The translations under genes were made by a program, and so were the position numbers. From Anarhynchus alexandrinus (lineage: Eukaryota > Chordata > Aves > Charadriiformes > Charadriidae), in the NCBI GenBank assembly GCA_008711295.1, contig VUYV01000089.1, forward strand, positions 919,270-983,269: 64,000 nucleotides of DNA. Reading direction: 5' to 3'. The notes below the pieces were generated by a model. The model searched no databases. It worked only from the letters and a program-made list of their open reading frames with translations, and was not told where the DNA came from. Of this stretch, positions 1-12,922 are shown one piece after another. Position 1 is the first letter of the stretch. The number at the start of each line of letters is the position of its first letter.

Positions 1-3000
1 CCAGGAGACCAAGGGGAACGTGTGGGCTTTCAGAGCCACTTTGCCTGACTCTTAGGACTAGCTCCACTGATGTCTTCAGTTGGAGAGTAAGCCCAACTGT
101 TATCTGACCTAGAATAATGCTATTATTATTCATAAAATGCATTATATGCAAGTAAATCATTGTCCTGTTATATTACACTAAAAAGCCAGATTTTGGCATG
201 TCAGTGGGTTGCCTGAAGCAAGAATATGTATGGAAGAACATAAACGATATATTGTAGGTTGCTATTAGTGGCGGCTTCTCTTCCGTTGTGTCCCCTGAAT
301 GTACTGCGCTTTCATGCAGAAGAATGAGGATTAGGTTTGTCCTGCTGTGAGATGATTCATGTACGGGGAATGTGCGTATTCAGAAAGAGTGAGATTTCAG
401 GAGTACATCACTGAAGAGGGGCTTGTGATAAGAATCAATGATAAACCAATAGCTGAGCAGGGAAAAATGTATTTAATAAAAGAAATTTAAACTGAAGTTC
501 AGTTCTCAAGCGATTATGATTGCTCATGTGACTATTTCTGCTGCTAAAGCTGCTGTTTCTCATTATTTTTTAAAATAGCTTTTGTAGATATGCAGTTTAT
601 TCTTTGATTTTTTAGGAAATATATACATATTTATGTGTGTTTATATTGGATACATTGTTTTATCTGTATTTGTGTATATATATATATTTATATAGCTATA
701 TAACCCCCCCCAAATATGCACTCCCTGAGGTGGTTTCCCAATTTTATTACATGATTTTGCTTTAGTACAACATCAACACTTACATAATACTAGAACAGGG
801 CTGGATATTTAAAGTTAATATAACAGCAACTAGATGTCAAACTGTTACTTCCTTTATCTAAAAATGTCTAATGTATTTGCTAATATTTAGCAAAATAAAA
901 CTGTTTCCCAACTTCGGTATTATTCATGCTTTCCCAGAGACGTTAACATAACCCTGTAATTGGCATGAATTCTATCCAGCAATGAGCACTGTAGGAAATG
1001 CATTTTATGTTTGTTACTTGTTATGTCTTTTTAAGGAACAGTGGAAATTCATAGGATGTAACAAGCTTTGCATTTGTGTATGGCTGATTTTCTTTCTGTG
1101 CAATTAATTTATTCTGAAGTGAAAGGGAACATCAAGCTTAACACAGTTCCCAGTAGAAAGCCTTCTCTAAAAGATTTTCATTTGGATATAAGTGCCTAAT
1201 TTCCAAATAGCATGTTATGTTAACCTTAACCAGACACTTTCAGAAAACCTCCATTTGAACCCTCTCCTCAGTAAAAATTAAAAAAAAAAAAAAAGAGGAA
1301 AAAAATTGACAGTACACGAACATAAAGCTAGAAACAGTTATTCTGTGCAGATTTCAGCTCTCATCTTCATTGTGAGCAACCCAAGCATGACAAAATGGTT
1401 CTGGTATACAAGCCCTGAAAAATAAGACTTACAAAGCAAAACCACAAATAAGACTGTGGTTGTCTTTAGCTTGTCAGTTTGACTCCTGTCTAAGCAGATG
1501 AAAGGCAAGTGCTCATGGAAGGCTGCTTAGAAACGTACGTGAAGCTTGTTTGTGGCTCTCATTTTGGTTTCCACTGGCCAGGTAACCTCACCAGAGAGGC
1601 CGCTTCTTCCAGCCGCTGCAGATCCCTCAACGTGACTGTTGGTCACGAGTGCTGGGCCAGTAAGAACTGGTGTGTAGTACCAAAGGAAAAACCTGGCAAA
1701 AAAGCATCATCGCCTTCATCGTTGCCAGCTGCTGCATGGGAGAAGGCCTCCTAAGGCTCCTGGACCCTGTTGCTGCTCTCCCTGCTGGCTGCTTTCCCAT
1801 TCCCCTCTTTGCCTTCCTGTCTCTCTCCTTTATCTTAAATTTTCCCTGTCAAGTAACTTTCATTATTAGAGTCAAAGTATGCCAAAAGTTACGGATGATG
1901 CTAGTGAAGCTCTGTGCCAGTGAGCTTGTGTAGCAAGTACCCATTTCATTTCTTTTTTTTTATTTCCATTGGGGCACAACTTGTGGACAGGGTAGGCATT
2001 GAATCAAAGGGAGGCGAGGCGAGAAGAGCACTCCACTTTTTGCTGAACTCCACGATTATTTCTTTTTCCATTTAATTTGATCGCGTAGAATTGAAAACAA
2101 AGCAAGCCAAATCCAAAACATTGTTGCTCAGGCAACAAGCTGTAGCTAAGAATGAAAACTGCAGCTTCATTAAAAGTGATGCAAAGGATGTACTGTAGTT
2201 GCTTGCGGAAAACTGTGTTGATCAAATTTTGAGATCGAACCTGGGTGCATTATGGAAGCATCGGTTTCAGCGAGTTTCACTGCAGAAGCAGCAGAGCTTG
2301 CCATGGGAAGTTGGTTTGCGTTCACTTATGTGCATATGACCACTGCTGCTCTTTGAAAGCTACTGTAGGGAATATCCATTGACTCTTCGATGTGTTTTGG
2401 CAGACACAGAAGAGAGAAATGTGGTTAATAGCCTCTTGCCAATATTCAGTTCTGCTGGATATATCGTGCAGTCATCTAAGAAAACTGACAGGCTTCATAA
2501 AATTAGCCTCAAGCTAATTAGTAATGTCAGTGGTTTTTAAATGACTGTTAATATTGTCGCTGTACATCATCCAGAAACTCAAGTGGACACCGGCACCCTG
2601 TGTATTCACTAGATATGGCAGAGTGTCCTAGACATGAATTAAAAACTTTCTGAAATCTGAAAATATTTCTGGCCCTTTACCTCCTCTGTACTCCTCTGTT
2701 CTCAGTTTGTAATCCCGATTGATCTTATGGACTTAATTAATGTTAACTTAAGCTACATAACTGAAGAGGAAAAAAACTTTCCTCCTTAATGATTTATTTT
2801 GATGTTATACATTCTTGACTATGAAATGGCACATACAAATATGAAGAAAGTGTTAAATTCTGCAGTCTTATTGTAGCTTGTGATATTTAATATGTTTTCC
2901 ACTTTAGTCTCTAACCGCTGGAGTTATTTAATGAAAGGGCAATTTATTGGGGGAACATTTAATTAAAAATATGAAACAAATATGAAAAGTAAAAGAAACC

Positions 3001-6000
3001 CATAATATTTTATATACAAAAAACCTCACACACATATTCACATGTACAATATTGTTACTCTTTATGATGTAGTTAAGGAATAGGAACTTAGTGAAACAGA
3101 AACCTACCAATGTTCTTCTTTCAGATGCTAATTTGGTTAAAATGATAAATGTGCTTACTCCCCACCAGCAAATCATGTGTATTTGCTATACTTATGGTAG
3201 GGTCGAGCCTAAATATTCCAACCCAGACTGGCCTCGCTGCATTAGATACTACAGGCAAACAGTAAGAAATCCATCTTACCACATAGACCTTATAGCCTAA
3301 GCAGTAAAGACAACCAAGTGCTGAGAGATGAAGGGGTGGGCAGATGGTTGCCTTTCTTTTACAGAGGGGGAACCGCGCCAGAGGTTGATTAAGTGAAATG
3401 CAACAGATCGAAAAGGAGCCCTGCAACAGAAAGATAACCCCAAACCAGGCTCCCAGTACCAAAGTCCAGTGCATTCACCAGATCGGCATTCTTTCGGCAA
3501 CGACAGCTGTACAAGTAAAAGAAGAGGAAGTATACCTCGCCATTAGTCGAAGTGATTGACAGAATTGTGAGTCATTAGGTAAAAAGAGGAAATTGGAAGC
3601 TGGAGGATAGGATTGTGGATAAGCTAAAAGCAAAGCTTTTAACCTATGAACTTTGCCTTCATATGTATTTAAGGTATGGCTGCCAAAATAAGATGTTTAT
3701 TGTAGGTTTATTTCCAGTCGGAGACTTTACAAAAATGTGTGGATCTAATGTTTTTCAGTTTTATTTCATCAGCTGTTGGAAAGACTGTGCTGTCTCTCAG
3801 TTTCCAGAGATCAAAGCGTAGGCGGTGAAAAATAAAGTAATCTGCCACTTTGGAATAATTTGTAGCAGCAGGCATTCCCAGTGCAAATCAGAGTGCCAAT
3901 CAGATGGTGAATCAGTGATCTCAAAAGAGGATTACTTTGGATTAGTTGTCCAGTGAAGCAGGCACTTTGTATAGTGCAGCAGAGAGCTCCACCGTGAGCC
4001 AATTCATTGCTGGTTTGCATTTTTTTTGTGGTTTTTTTTTTTTTTTAAAGAACATTATTTTTTCAAATGGATTTTCATACACTAATTAACAGTATTTTGA
4101 CAGTGTTTGTGTCTAGGAGACAGATTATGTGACATACTACTAAGCAACTGAAAATTAATGGCCAGACTTTTCGGAGAGGGAGGAGGAGGCGTGGTAGGAA
4201 GCAGCCTAAGCTGCATTTTGGTTGACAGCAGTTACATGTAGGTTTAAACACTGCTTTGAAAGTTATGTCTTGATTGTACATTGCAGTTTACAGCTTAATT
4301 TGTGAGCCAGGGAGAAGACAGCGCTATCTGGCCAGGGTTCAGTCCCACTGGTTCTCCAGTTTAAGTCATTCATATTTTAGTGATGCTTGAGGAGAGCTTT
4401 ATTACCATTTTACTAATAGTGTATGTTGCTAAATTAATCTGTCTTTCAGCTTAGTAGGGCTGTCATGATCTAAGTAACAAGGTGCTTAGAAACACCATCT
4501 ATCCATATATAAGGAGTAATGTCCTGTTTCTGTAGTTTAATGCTTTAGTCCATCGCGCCTGTAGCTGTGAGGTCATTATTTTACACAAGAAATCCGTGTG
4601 CTGCCTCCCTGTTGGCCCACGTTCTGGCCATTTATTAACAGAGATAAAACCATTACTCGCTGTGTTTATCACCTCTCAAAGTTGGCTTGGTGGCTTAAGG
4701 AGCACCGCCTACCCAGAACCAGGCTCGGGGAGGGCTGTAAAGGGATGGGAAGAGAAGCCAAGGACAAGAACTCACTTGGACATCATGCACCAGAAAGAGG
4801 GAAATTGTGCATCTTCTGTTTATGAAATGGTATCTGCTTTGGCATGCAAGGAAGGCAGGCTTTGAAGGAAAGCTCAAATTTTCTGGGCAGTATAAAATCC
4901 CTGGGGAAGTAAAGTAGAAGTAGCCAGCCATTATTCTGATGGTGGAAATAAAAAGGTACTGAAGCTCTAGATCCGGGCAGCTTTACATTAAGGCCAGTCC
5001 AGATCCAGCAGCACTTTTTTCTCCTCTGTTTAGACAGCAACAGCTCCAGACCATAGTCCTGGCTGCACCCCCGCCCCCTGACACACCTGGGAGAGGTGCA
5101 AGCAAGCTAAAACTTTGGGATTCAACGATGAAGAGTGTATTTGCACCATTGTTTCTATGTTCAGAGCAAGCCTGAACAAGCACTGGGAAGCTTGGTCCCT
5201 GCTCCACATGAAGGTCAGCTGGTTGCTTCTGATTCAATCCCAAACTCGTCATTCTGTCAGAGGTCTCCTCCCCCATATCATCAGCTTGATCTCTTCTTTG
5301 GACTCTGCAGCAGGCTAGAAGTAAGCTAGAAGAAGAGAAGATTGCCATCGCTCTTGAAGCTCGTTTTGAAACGGGCGAAAGGGCTGTTTCCCTGGTGCCT
5401 GCTGTCCTAGGCGGGACACCAGTTTCAGCAACGAACAAAGTAATATGAAAAGTGACAGGGAGACTTACATCTCTAAACTGCTGGGATGGAATGAGGTCAA
5501 GTTTGGCAAAATGCATTACATCAGCTGGAGAAATCCTCCTTTAAAATAAGACTCTTGCTGGCCATACTGTATATGTATTCTACCCTTCCTGTTCAAAATG
5601 TCCACTGAAAGCCTCTTTACCCACCAGGGCTGTGACAAGGATGCTCAGGTGTGTTTCTGCAATAAGAAGTATAAACACGTATTTTCTGTTATGTATATTT
5701 GTAATGCAGCTCTCTGTGTTCTCACTCATCTACGGCACGCTGCTACTGGAACATACTAATGATCTTTTGCCATAAAGCAAACACCAGAATTTATCTTTCT
5801 AATACAAGAAATACTTATTCAAAGACATGGAAATGTGGGGTTGCAAGAATTGACAGAAGGACTATGATACAGGACCGAAGCTCCTTGGTTGCTTTAGGAG
5901 TGTTGTAAACCCACCTGTATTTAAAATGCATTGTTACTAAACATTAATGACAAATTTTAGAAAAATAACAAATAAGACTTAATGAGCTTCCCCTCTGTGA

Positions 6001-6344
6001 TAGATTGGAAATCTGTAGATGTGTACATGACAGAGAGATGATACCAGATTCTTAGAAAATATATTTGCTTCTCTTAAAATTCCTCCGAGACATGACAAGG
6101 TGCGAAAGGCACCTGAAACCTGGCATGTGCAATCATTTTGTTATCATAATAATAGTAAATAGATTTGCTTATAAAATCTTCCTGTCCCTGCAAATCATTC
6201 CAAGCTGCCTGTGTGCCAGTATAGCCACGTACCTCAGCAAATGTTTGATTTGTGCATACGAACAGCTTTACTGAAATCGTATGTCTGAAGTTCTGCATGT
6301 GGTTTTCCCAAGCATGTGTTAGTTCCCTATACAGAAAGCGAAAT
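1..6344. other. Non-coding flank, no gene recognised
   Basis: I see no coding exon, tRNA or recognisable transposon here. The sequence is mostly AT-rich and single-copy in appearance, with short homopolymers (A-run near 1278-1293, T-run near 4021-4046) and a TA-rich patch near 671-700. Short open frames exist on both strands, including one of 177 codons on the minus strand at 4983-5516, but none resembles a protein family I know and none has convincing exon borders. It lies beyond the 3' side of EURL, where the human map places BTG3, but no BTG3 coding sequence is visible. Confidence 0.6.
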
Positions 6345-6405
6345 CTATTCTATTCTATTCTATTCTATTCTATTCTATTCTATTCTATTCTATTCTATTC
6401 TCTAT
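6345..6405 (+). repeat. (CTATT)n pentanucleotide microsatellite
   Basis: About twelve near-perfect tandem copies of CTATT occupy these bases, ending in TCTATTAC. Such a pure pentanucleotide run is likely to vary in length between individuals. It is followed directly by a TG/TA-rich tract. Confidence 0.95.
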
Positions 6406-6555
6406 TACATATGTGTATGTGTGTGCATATATATAGTATATGTATTGTGTGTGTGTGTATATATAGTATGTATAGTACACATCAGTGTCCTTTGTACGGA
6501 GATACATATACACGCATACATAAATATACTTATACAAGAGACACATATATATATG
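6406..6555. repeat. TG/TA-rich low-complexity tract
   Basis: The segment is a mixture of TG, TA and CA dinucleotide runs (for example a GTGTGTGTGTGT core near 6450 and ATATATATAT near 6545-6554). Open frames through it are an artefact of the low complexity. Confidence 0.8.
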
Positions 6556-9500
6556 GCAACCTACCAGCAATTAGATGAATTTTTGAGCATTACCCAACTG
6601 TACTGGACTCCAGCCTCTCCCAGCTTCCTTAGATATGCGCACCAAAAGGTACAAATAGGTTGGTGAAATGAGAAGGCAATTCTGTGAAATCCATCGTTCA
6701 CATGATATGATGAATGACAAACCTGTAGTGAATACAGATAAATACCTAATAAGGAGACAGACATAGTATACCTATTTGTGTGACAGCTGATTTTTTTTGT
6801 AGTGTTCACAGATAACTGGGCTGTAGTTGACAGACAAGTAAATATTATATACGTGCAAAGAAACAGCACAGCCTGTGGCTTAGCTTTTGACTTAGAGACA
6901 AAAGGATTTCTTGGTATCATGTATTTTTGATCTCGTAGACGAGTTTTTTTTTGTGTAGAACATATTCCCCAAAGGCAGATGCATAATGATATTATGTGAA
7001 GGGATAGGAAGACATATTGTCTTATACTTTATTACTAGCTTCACTAGCACTATCCTTATTAAACATAAATCTTTTGCTGCTGTGAACTGAACTCAGAGAA
7101 GTCACAGCAAATTATACAATCCAGGGCTATCTCTGTCCCTCTTCTTTCCTAGGGCATTAACTTACTTGTTGTTATACTTCCACATTGGAAGTGGCAAATG
7201 AATTTAGAGTGATAGCTACTCAGCAGTCAGTGATAGGTGTTGAAATTGGATTTGAAAGTAAGCACGTTTTCTGCTCCAAGCTTCCTCCTGTGGCTGAAAA
7301 CGCAACCGGCTTATATTTTGCTGTGGTAAGAAATTGTACCCGTTAGAATAAGTTAATCAACAAAAATCAGGATAGTTTCTGTTTCCAGAGGTCCTGGATG
7401 TGTTTCCAGAGGTCCTGGATGTTTTCAGGTTTAATGATATGTATGAAGCAGTCAGAAATGCCAATACATAGGAGTTTTCTGACATCACAGCTTTACATCT
7501 AGTTTCCAGTTCACCGTACCTATACGCTATCGTGTCCCAAGTGTCTGCAGCTCTGTTCAACAGGACAATGCCCGACGTTTTGTTTCCTACGGTGCTGCCA
7601 CTAGTGCACCTTGGGGCTGGATAGGTGATGGAGCGAGAGCATTTGGCTGCTCAGTATGTCCCAGAGGAAAAGAAAACTGCAATTACTGAAATCTACCACC
7701 AGAGAGAGCCTTTGCCTCGCTAACATTAATAGGCAGACTACACGGAGCAGGACTTCGTCTCTGGTCTTGTAATGGAACTTCTTATAGGTATTAAATTATT
7801 CCTCTTTACATGTCAGGAGGCAAGTAAAGAATCGAAATTCACAGCACAGACAGGAAACATAAATGCTCTGTGTGTGTGTGAGCACACACGTGAATACAAG
7901 TCATTTTTATTGCACGCTGGGTCCTGTGACGACTGTCGGGAGAGCTCAGCAAATGCTAAAACTAATGACAGCTGGGGGTGAAGCTGGTACAAACTGAATG
8001 ACTGGTATCTACAAAGGTCACAATCTGATAACGGTTCCTTTGATTTTAGCTTGGTCTCCTGGTATGGCCAAATGAGTGAAGGGCATTTTTGTGAAGGTGG
8101 AACTGCACTTGGTGTTGAGCTGGCTGAGTGGGGAGCTACGCTGCACGTATCTCCTTTGCCATGAAATCTCAGGCATAGTCTTCCTCTGGGAATAAAGATT
8201 TTGGCTTCCACCACTGATACGTGACACAATAGAAAAATATTTCTAGAATGTACGTGATCACATCTTCCTTCAGATTTGAAATACTCTTTTTCATCATTCT
8301 GGATTTCTTAAGTAGGAAACCAGCTTCCATGAAATGGACGCAACATTACAGAAATTTTTGGTTTGCTTTTCATTTATCTGCTTGGTAGAGCTTGGAATAC
8401 ATTTTACCTGATGTCTCATATTGTTTGTGGCATCGACACCAGCGTTGGCTCGGGAAGAACAGCAGGTGGGTCGAAGCTCTGAAGCTATTTCTGGGAAGTG
8501 TCATGACACGTTTGCAGGCTTCTCGGCTTCTTTCCTGGCTGTATGGTGTTGCAAAGATGATACTGGGCAAAATGGACCTTATCTGTGGTCCAGCATCTCC
8601 ACTGACTTTGCATGTAAAAGATGAAGCTCCCTTCACACCTCCAATATCCCTTCTCCAAGGGTAATTTGCAAACTTGAAGGTGAATGATAGCATCTTTTCA
8701 TGGTCCTCCTGAGATCTATGTGGAAATGGATGGAGACCTTCAATGAAGCTATGCTGTCCTTTGTTCTCATAGGGAGATGATTGTTATTGTTCAGTTCTTT
8801 TGCTTAACTGGCCCTCACTGGTCCTTCCCACATTAAAACTTCAGGGACTGCTGAGGAATAGGCATGTTCAGCCCTGTGAGGAAACTCTTCTCACTGCAGG
8901 TAGAATAACTGGAGCTGCCTCTGTACTGGTCCAGAAACCATCTTGTCCTAGGACTTCCTGACCTAGGAATTTCGTAGTGTTTTTTAAATACTCCTCATTG
9001 TAAAGACCCAGTGAATACAACAGCTTTTTTTTTTTTCCTTTTTTTTTGTTGTTGTTAGATCAAACAGCACATTAAATAGCCACCAAAGCAACATTAAGTG
9101 AGCCAAACATGTGACAAAAGTCCACACAATCTATCTGTACATACATGTGGGTATCCAAGAAGCCCTGAAGAAAATGAGCATGCTACAGGTCACATGAATT
9201 ATTCTGGCAGGTTGTATCAAGCCAACTTAATTATAGGTTGTCTTTAATTCTGCGTTCTGGGTTTTTCTTTTGTGTGTGTGTGTCACTAAATAAATAACAA
9301 CACTGAGAGCCAACAACTTTTGTGAAGTCCTAAAAAAGTTAAGCTATTAATTTTGGCTTGGGTTTCATATAAGCAAAGCTTCAAAGTTCAGCAGTTGCTC
9401 CTAGGAATGAGTGACTGTGCTAAAGTGTCATACTACAGAATCAAGCTCTAATTTGTTTTGCTTACTTAAAAAAAAGATTGTGGCAATAGGTGTACTCCAA

Positions 9501-12353
9501 TGGAGTTTTCAAAAATTTATTTTAACAGAAATGAGCCTCCTAAATTTATTCCACCCTAGTTTTCACCCCATAGTGAGCTCTTTCTTCATGAGCGTTGCAT
9601 TAACTACTTGCTGTGAATGCTGTGGTATTCCAGCCCTTGGCATCGAGGACAGACACATTGCTGCACCACTTGATTGACCAGATATGTAACCAGGGCTGAT
9701 CAAGTGCAAAAAAAATCAGCCCCAAGTCAGGTTTTAGAGTTGTTACAGTTCAAGACTGTGCTTTAGAGAAAAGGTGAAAAGTTGCCTTACATAACACAGG
9801 ATTTGACCCTGAAAGATATTGAACACCTTTGATAGTATGTGAACTTCTCCTCTTAGCCACTTTCAGCATTCAGCGTTAATAAATTATTATTAAAGAAATC
9901 TTTACTCCTGTCATCGGTCTGTCTCTGCTGCCTTTCTGGTAATTTCATGAAGGGCTTAGTGCATGGGCAAAGCACAAGTCTTTCCTTCTCTCATGCCGCT
10001 GAGTTTGCAGCTGAGAAAGCACATGCCCCAGTGGATCCCTTGCTGGGAAAATCTCCAGGATGCCCTTGGACTTGTCAACACGCGGCTGCGTTCAGGACAC
10101 TTGGGCACACAACCCAAGGCGTGCAGGTGCTGGCCTCTCCTGGGGACACCTGGTTCTTTTAACTGGGATGTAAGGGTGTGAAATAAAGCATCTAAAAACT
10201 GCAGCAGACTGACTGCCTAGCTATGTCTCTGGATGCAATTCAGCGCTTTTGCAAATGCTCCACAACCTACTCCTGTACACGAAGGGTAAGGTGTGACACC
10301 AGAGCGGGGTATGGCCCAGGGCATGGAGCATCCCTCTGCCCAGCAGTGCGCGTTCCTGGGGCCAGCCAGGCGGTGCTGCCCGATGAAGCAGGGTTGACAC
10401 AACCATTTGTCAGAGGGCGCTGTGAATCAGCTCACGGAAGTGATTTGTTTGCAAAATAAGCCAGCACAACGCATTGCCACGGGGATCTCTGCCCACCCAC
10501 CTGCAGAAGCAGAGGTGGCTGCCCACAGAAGGAGGTGTGGAGAAAGCTGGGAAGGCATGAAGCCGGCAAATGCACACCAACCTGCTGGCTAAAACATGCC
10601 TTGGTGTGAACACCGTTATACCTCTTTGCCTTCCTTCATGTTGGGAGGTTAGCATGGTAAGCAGCCAGCACAGGAAGCAGGGTGTGAGCTGGTGGCACAC
10701 ACCTCCTCAGCCCACCTCATGCCCCGGGCCGGCACGGAGCGTCGGCTGACCAGTGGCGCCAACGCACCCCCATTGCCTGCCTGACCTTCCTCCACCCTGC
10801 CCAGGCTTGGGCACTCCTCCGTGCGCCAGCGGGACCACAACAAAGGCTGCAGGTGGTTTTCTGCCTCTTTAATGAGCAGCTCCCAGGAGGGGCTGGCAAA
10901 GGCCAGGGCTGGCTCAGCAGCGGTGGTGGGGAGCCAGGGTGCTCCGGCGCTGACGGAGAGCACGTGGGGCAGTGGGGACGCCTTCGCTTGGCTCAGCTGG
11001 CCAGGAAAGCACCATGCCAGCATGAGGTAGCCTGCTTCAGATGCTGCCAGGCCTGGAGGCTCTCAGTTTGCCAAGAGAGCGAGGTATTGCTGGAGTCACC
11101 CCCTTGCTGGCTGAGGGCCTCTGAACTGGGTGAGAAAGCATCCTCCGTTTAACAGCGGGGAAGAAAAGCCCTGAAAACAACAGGGACTCCAGCAGTCAGG
11201 ACGTCTTTTCAATTACATTGTCATCCCCGCACTGTGCCTGATCTGTTTTGATAGATTTCAACACTTCTTTTCCCTGCAAATGACTCCCCCATCCTTTCCA
11301 ACTGTACCTTTGCAGAGTTTATAATGGGAATGTGACACTCCAGACGAGCTGCTCTGCCCTGCTTTCATAAACACCAGTGCCAGGTTGAGAGTTTACACTG
11401 GGCTTTTGAAGCAGAGGACTGAAAAATTACTTTACTACTCCTTCTGTCAGTGTTTTAGCTCGGGACTTCCAATTGCAGCTCAAGACGTACCACAAGGTAA
11501 AAACTGGCTCCAAAGAGCAGCAGTTCAGAAGAAAAGTGGCACACAGTCTTGTGATATAAAATAGCTGACTCATATCAGAGGGAAAATAATAGGCATTTTT
11601 ACAGCTAATTTCATGCAGTAGTTTGTGGTGGGAGGAGAAGGTGGTGATCATCAGATTTAAACTGCAGAGCAACACAAGCAGATTTGTCTCTCTAAGGCAG
11701 CGAAAAAGCCATCCTGTTATGGGTGACCAGGCACCACACTTGCTTACCGCTATTTCATCCAGCAAGACTGCTTTCAGCTATGGGCAATGACAATAGTTGC
11801 CACTGGGTCTCAGGCAATTTTGAATTTACCAGAGTAAGGACTGTACTGCTCAAAACACCTTCTGTTTTTGTTTTGGGCTCCACGTTTTGTAAATAAGCCT
11901 GAAGAATGCTGCAGTCCATTTCAGAGACTTTCTGAAGGATTAATCTTCCCTAAAGGCTGAGAAGTAGAGGGTAACGGCACTAGTCCATAGCACACAGCTG
12001 TAGAGGCTCTCAGGCATAAATAGATTAAGCTTTGCAATCAAATTCAGTATTGCCACGTTTTGTAGTTGAAAAAACAAGCACAGATAGGTCACAGGTAATG
12101 GATTTGCATACTGTCATCCCCCCCAAAATCCAGTAACACAACTAGAAAGAGAGCTCGTAGTCAAAGGCAGTTCCTCAGCCTTGCTCTGACCAGCGTTGGC
12201 TGCAATGAGCAAAAGGCTGATGCAAGATAGTGCAACCATGACAGGTGGTGACAGTGAAAACCCTGAGTGTGTCCCCAGCCTCCTGGTAGACTGACGAAGG
12301 TCAGTAGTCATGAAGTGAGTGGCTTTGTTACTTTGAAGGAGCTTTAGCCTGAG
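6556..12353. other. Non-coding flank, no gene recognised
   Basis: No gene or transposon is recognised apart from a small tandem duplication listed separately. The part from about 9940 to 11150 is clearly richer in G+C than its surroundings and holds many overlapping short open frames on both strands, which is the expected result of few stop codons in GC-rich DNA. None of these frames resembles a known protein. Confidence 0.55.
7381..7422. repeat. 21-bp tandem duplication (two copies)
   Basis: The 21-base unit beginning GTTTCCAGAGGTCCTGG is present twice head to tail (7381-7401 and 7402-7422) with no mismatch between copies. The identity suggests a recent local duplication. Confidence 0.93.
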
Positions 12354-12922
12354 AGTCCAGTGCTGGGCCCCCCAGTACTAGAGATGTACTGGAGAGAGTC
12401 AAGTGAAGTGCCACAAAGGTGATTAAGGGACTAGAGCATCTCTCCTTTGAGGAGAGACTGACACAGCTGGGACTGTCCAGCCTAGAGCAGAAAAGGCTCG
12501 AGGGGATCTGATGCATGTTGGTAAATCATAGAATCATAGAATTATTTGGGTTGGAAAAAACTCTTAAGATCATCAAATCAAACCGTTCACCTACCTAACA
12601 CTGCCAAGTCCCCCACAATACCTGATGGGGGAGTACAGAAGATGGAGGCAAGCTCTTGTCAGTGGTGCCCAGTGACAGGACGACAGGAGGCAATGGGCAC
12701 AAACTGAAATTTCATTTAATGTAAGAAAACACTTTTCTTCTGTGAGAACGTTTGACTTCTGGAAGAGGATACCCAGAGAGGCTGTGGAGTCTCCATCCCT
12801 GGAGATATTCAAAACCCAGCTGGACACGGCCCTGAGCAACCTGCTCTGGCTGACCCTGCTCTGAGCAGGGGTTGGACCAGGCCACGTCCAGAGGTGCCTT
12901 CATGCCTCAGCCAGTCCGTGAT
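12354..12922 (+). mobile_element. CR1 LINE 3' fragment, plus strand, interrupted by a second CR1
   Basis: The plus strand reads through the C-terminal end of CR1 ORF2 and its 3' untranslated end. Landmarks are the stretch encoding the family's 'glycine-leucine-glutamate-histidine-leucine-serine' area (GGGACTAGAGCATCTCTCC near 12427), the CTGATGGGGGAGTACAGAAG block near 12622, GGAGATATTCAAAACCCAGC near 12800 and GAGCAGGGGTTGGACCAG near 12862. Many substitutions and stops show it is old and dead. Bases 12527-12616 are a separate CR1 piece in the opposite direction inserted into it. The 5' part of the LINE is missing, as is usual for 5'-truncated copies. Confidence 0.88.
12527..12616 (-). mobile_element. 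Short CR1 3' end nested in another CR1
   Basis: On the minus strand this is the terminal roughly 90 bp of CR1, ending in the ATTCTATGATTCTATG-type 8-bp tail characteristic of the family (seen on plus as CATAGAATCATAGAATT). It sits inside the plus-strand CR1. The host sequence ends ...GTAAAT and resumes AATACCTGATGG, so AAT is present on both sides. It is therefore younger than its host. Confidence 0.85.

Noticed and set aside
4983..5516. Minus-strand open frame of 177 codons
   Set aside because: The translation resembles no family I know and has no paired splice sites or neighbours to support it.
7869..7890. GTGTGTGTGTGAGCACACAC as a hairpin or regulatory palindrome
   Set aside because: It is a short dinucleotide run next to its complement, common by chance, with no supporting context.
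10410..11152. Cluster of overlapping open frames in a GC-rich segment
   Set aside because: They occur in several frames on both strands at once, as expected from base composition, and show no protein family.
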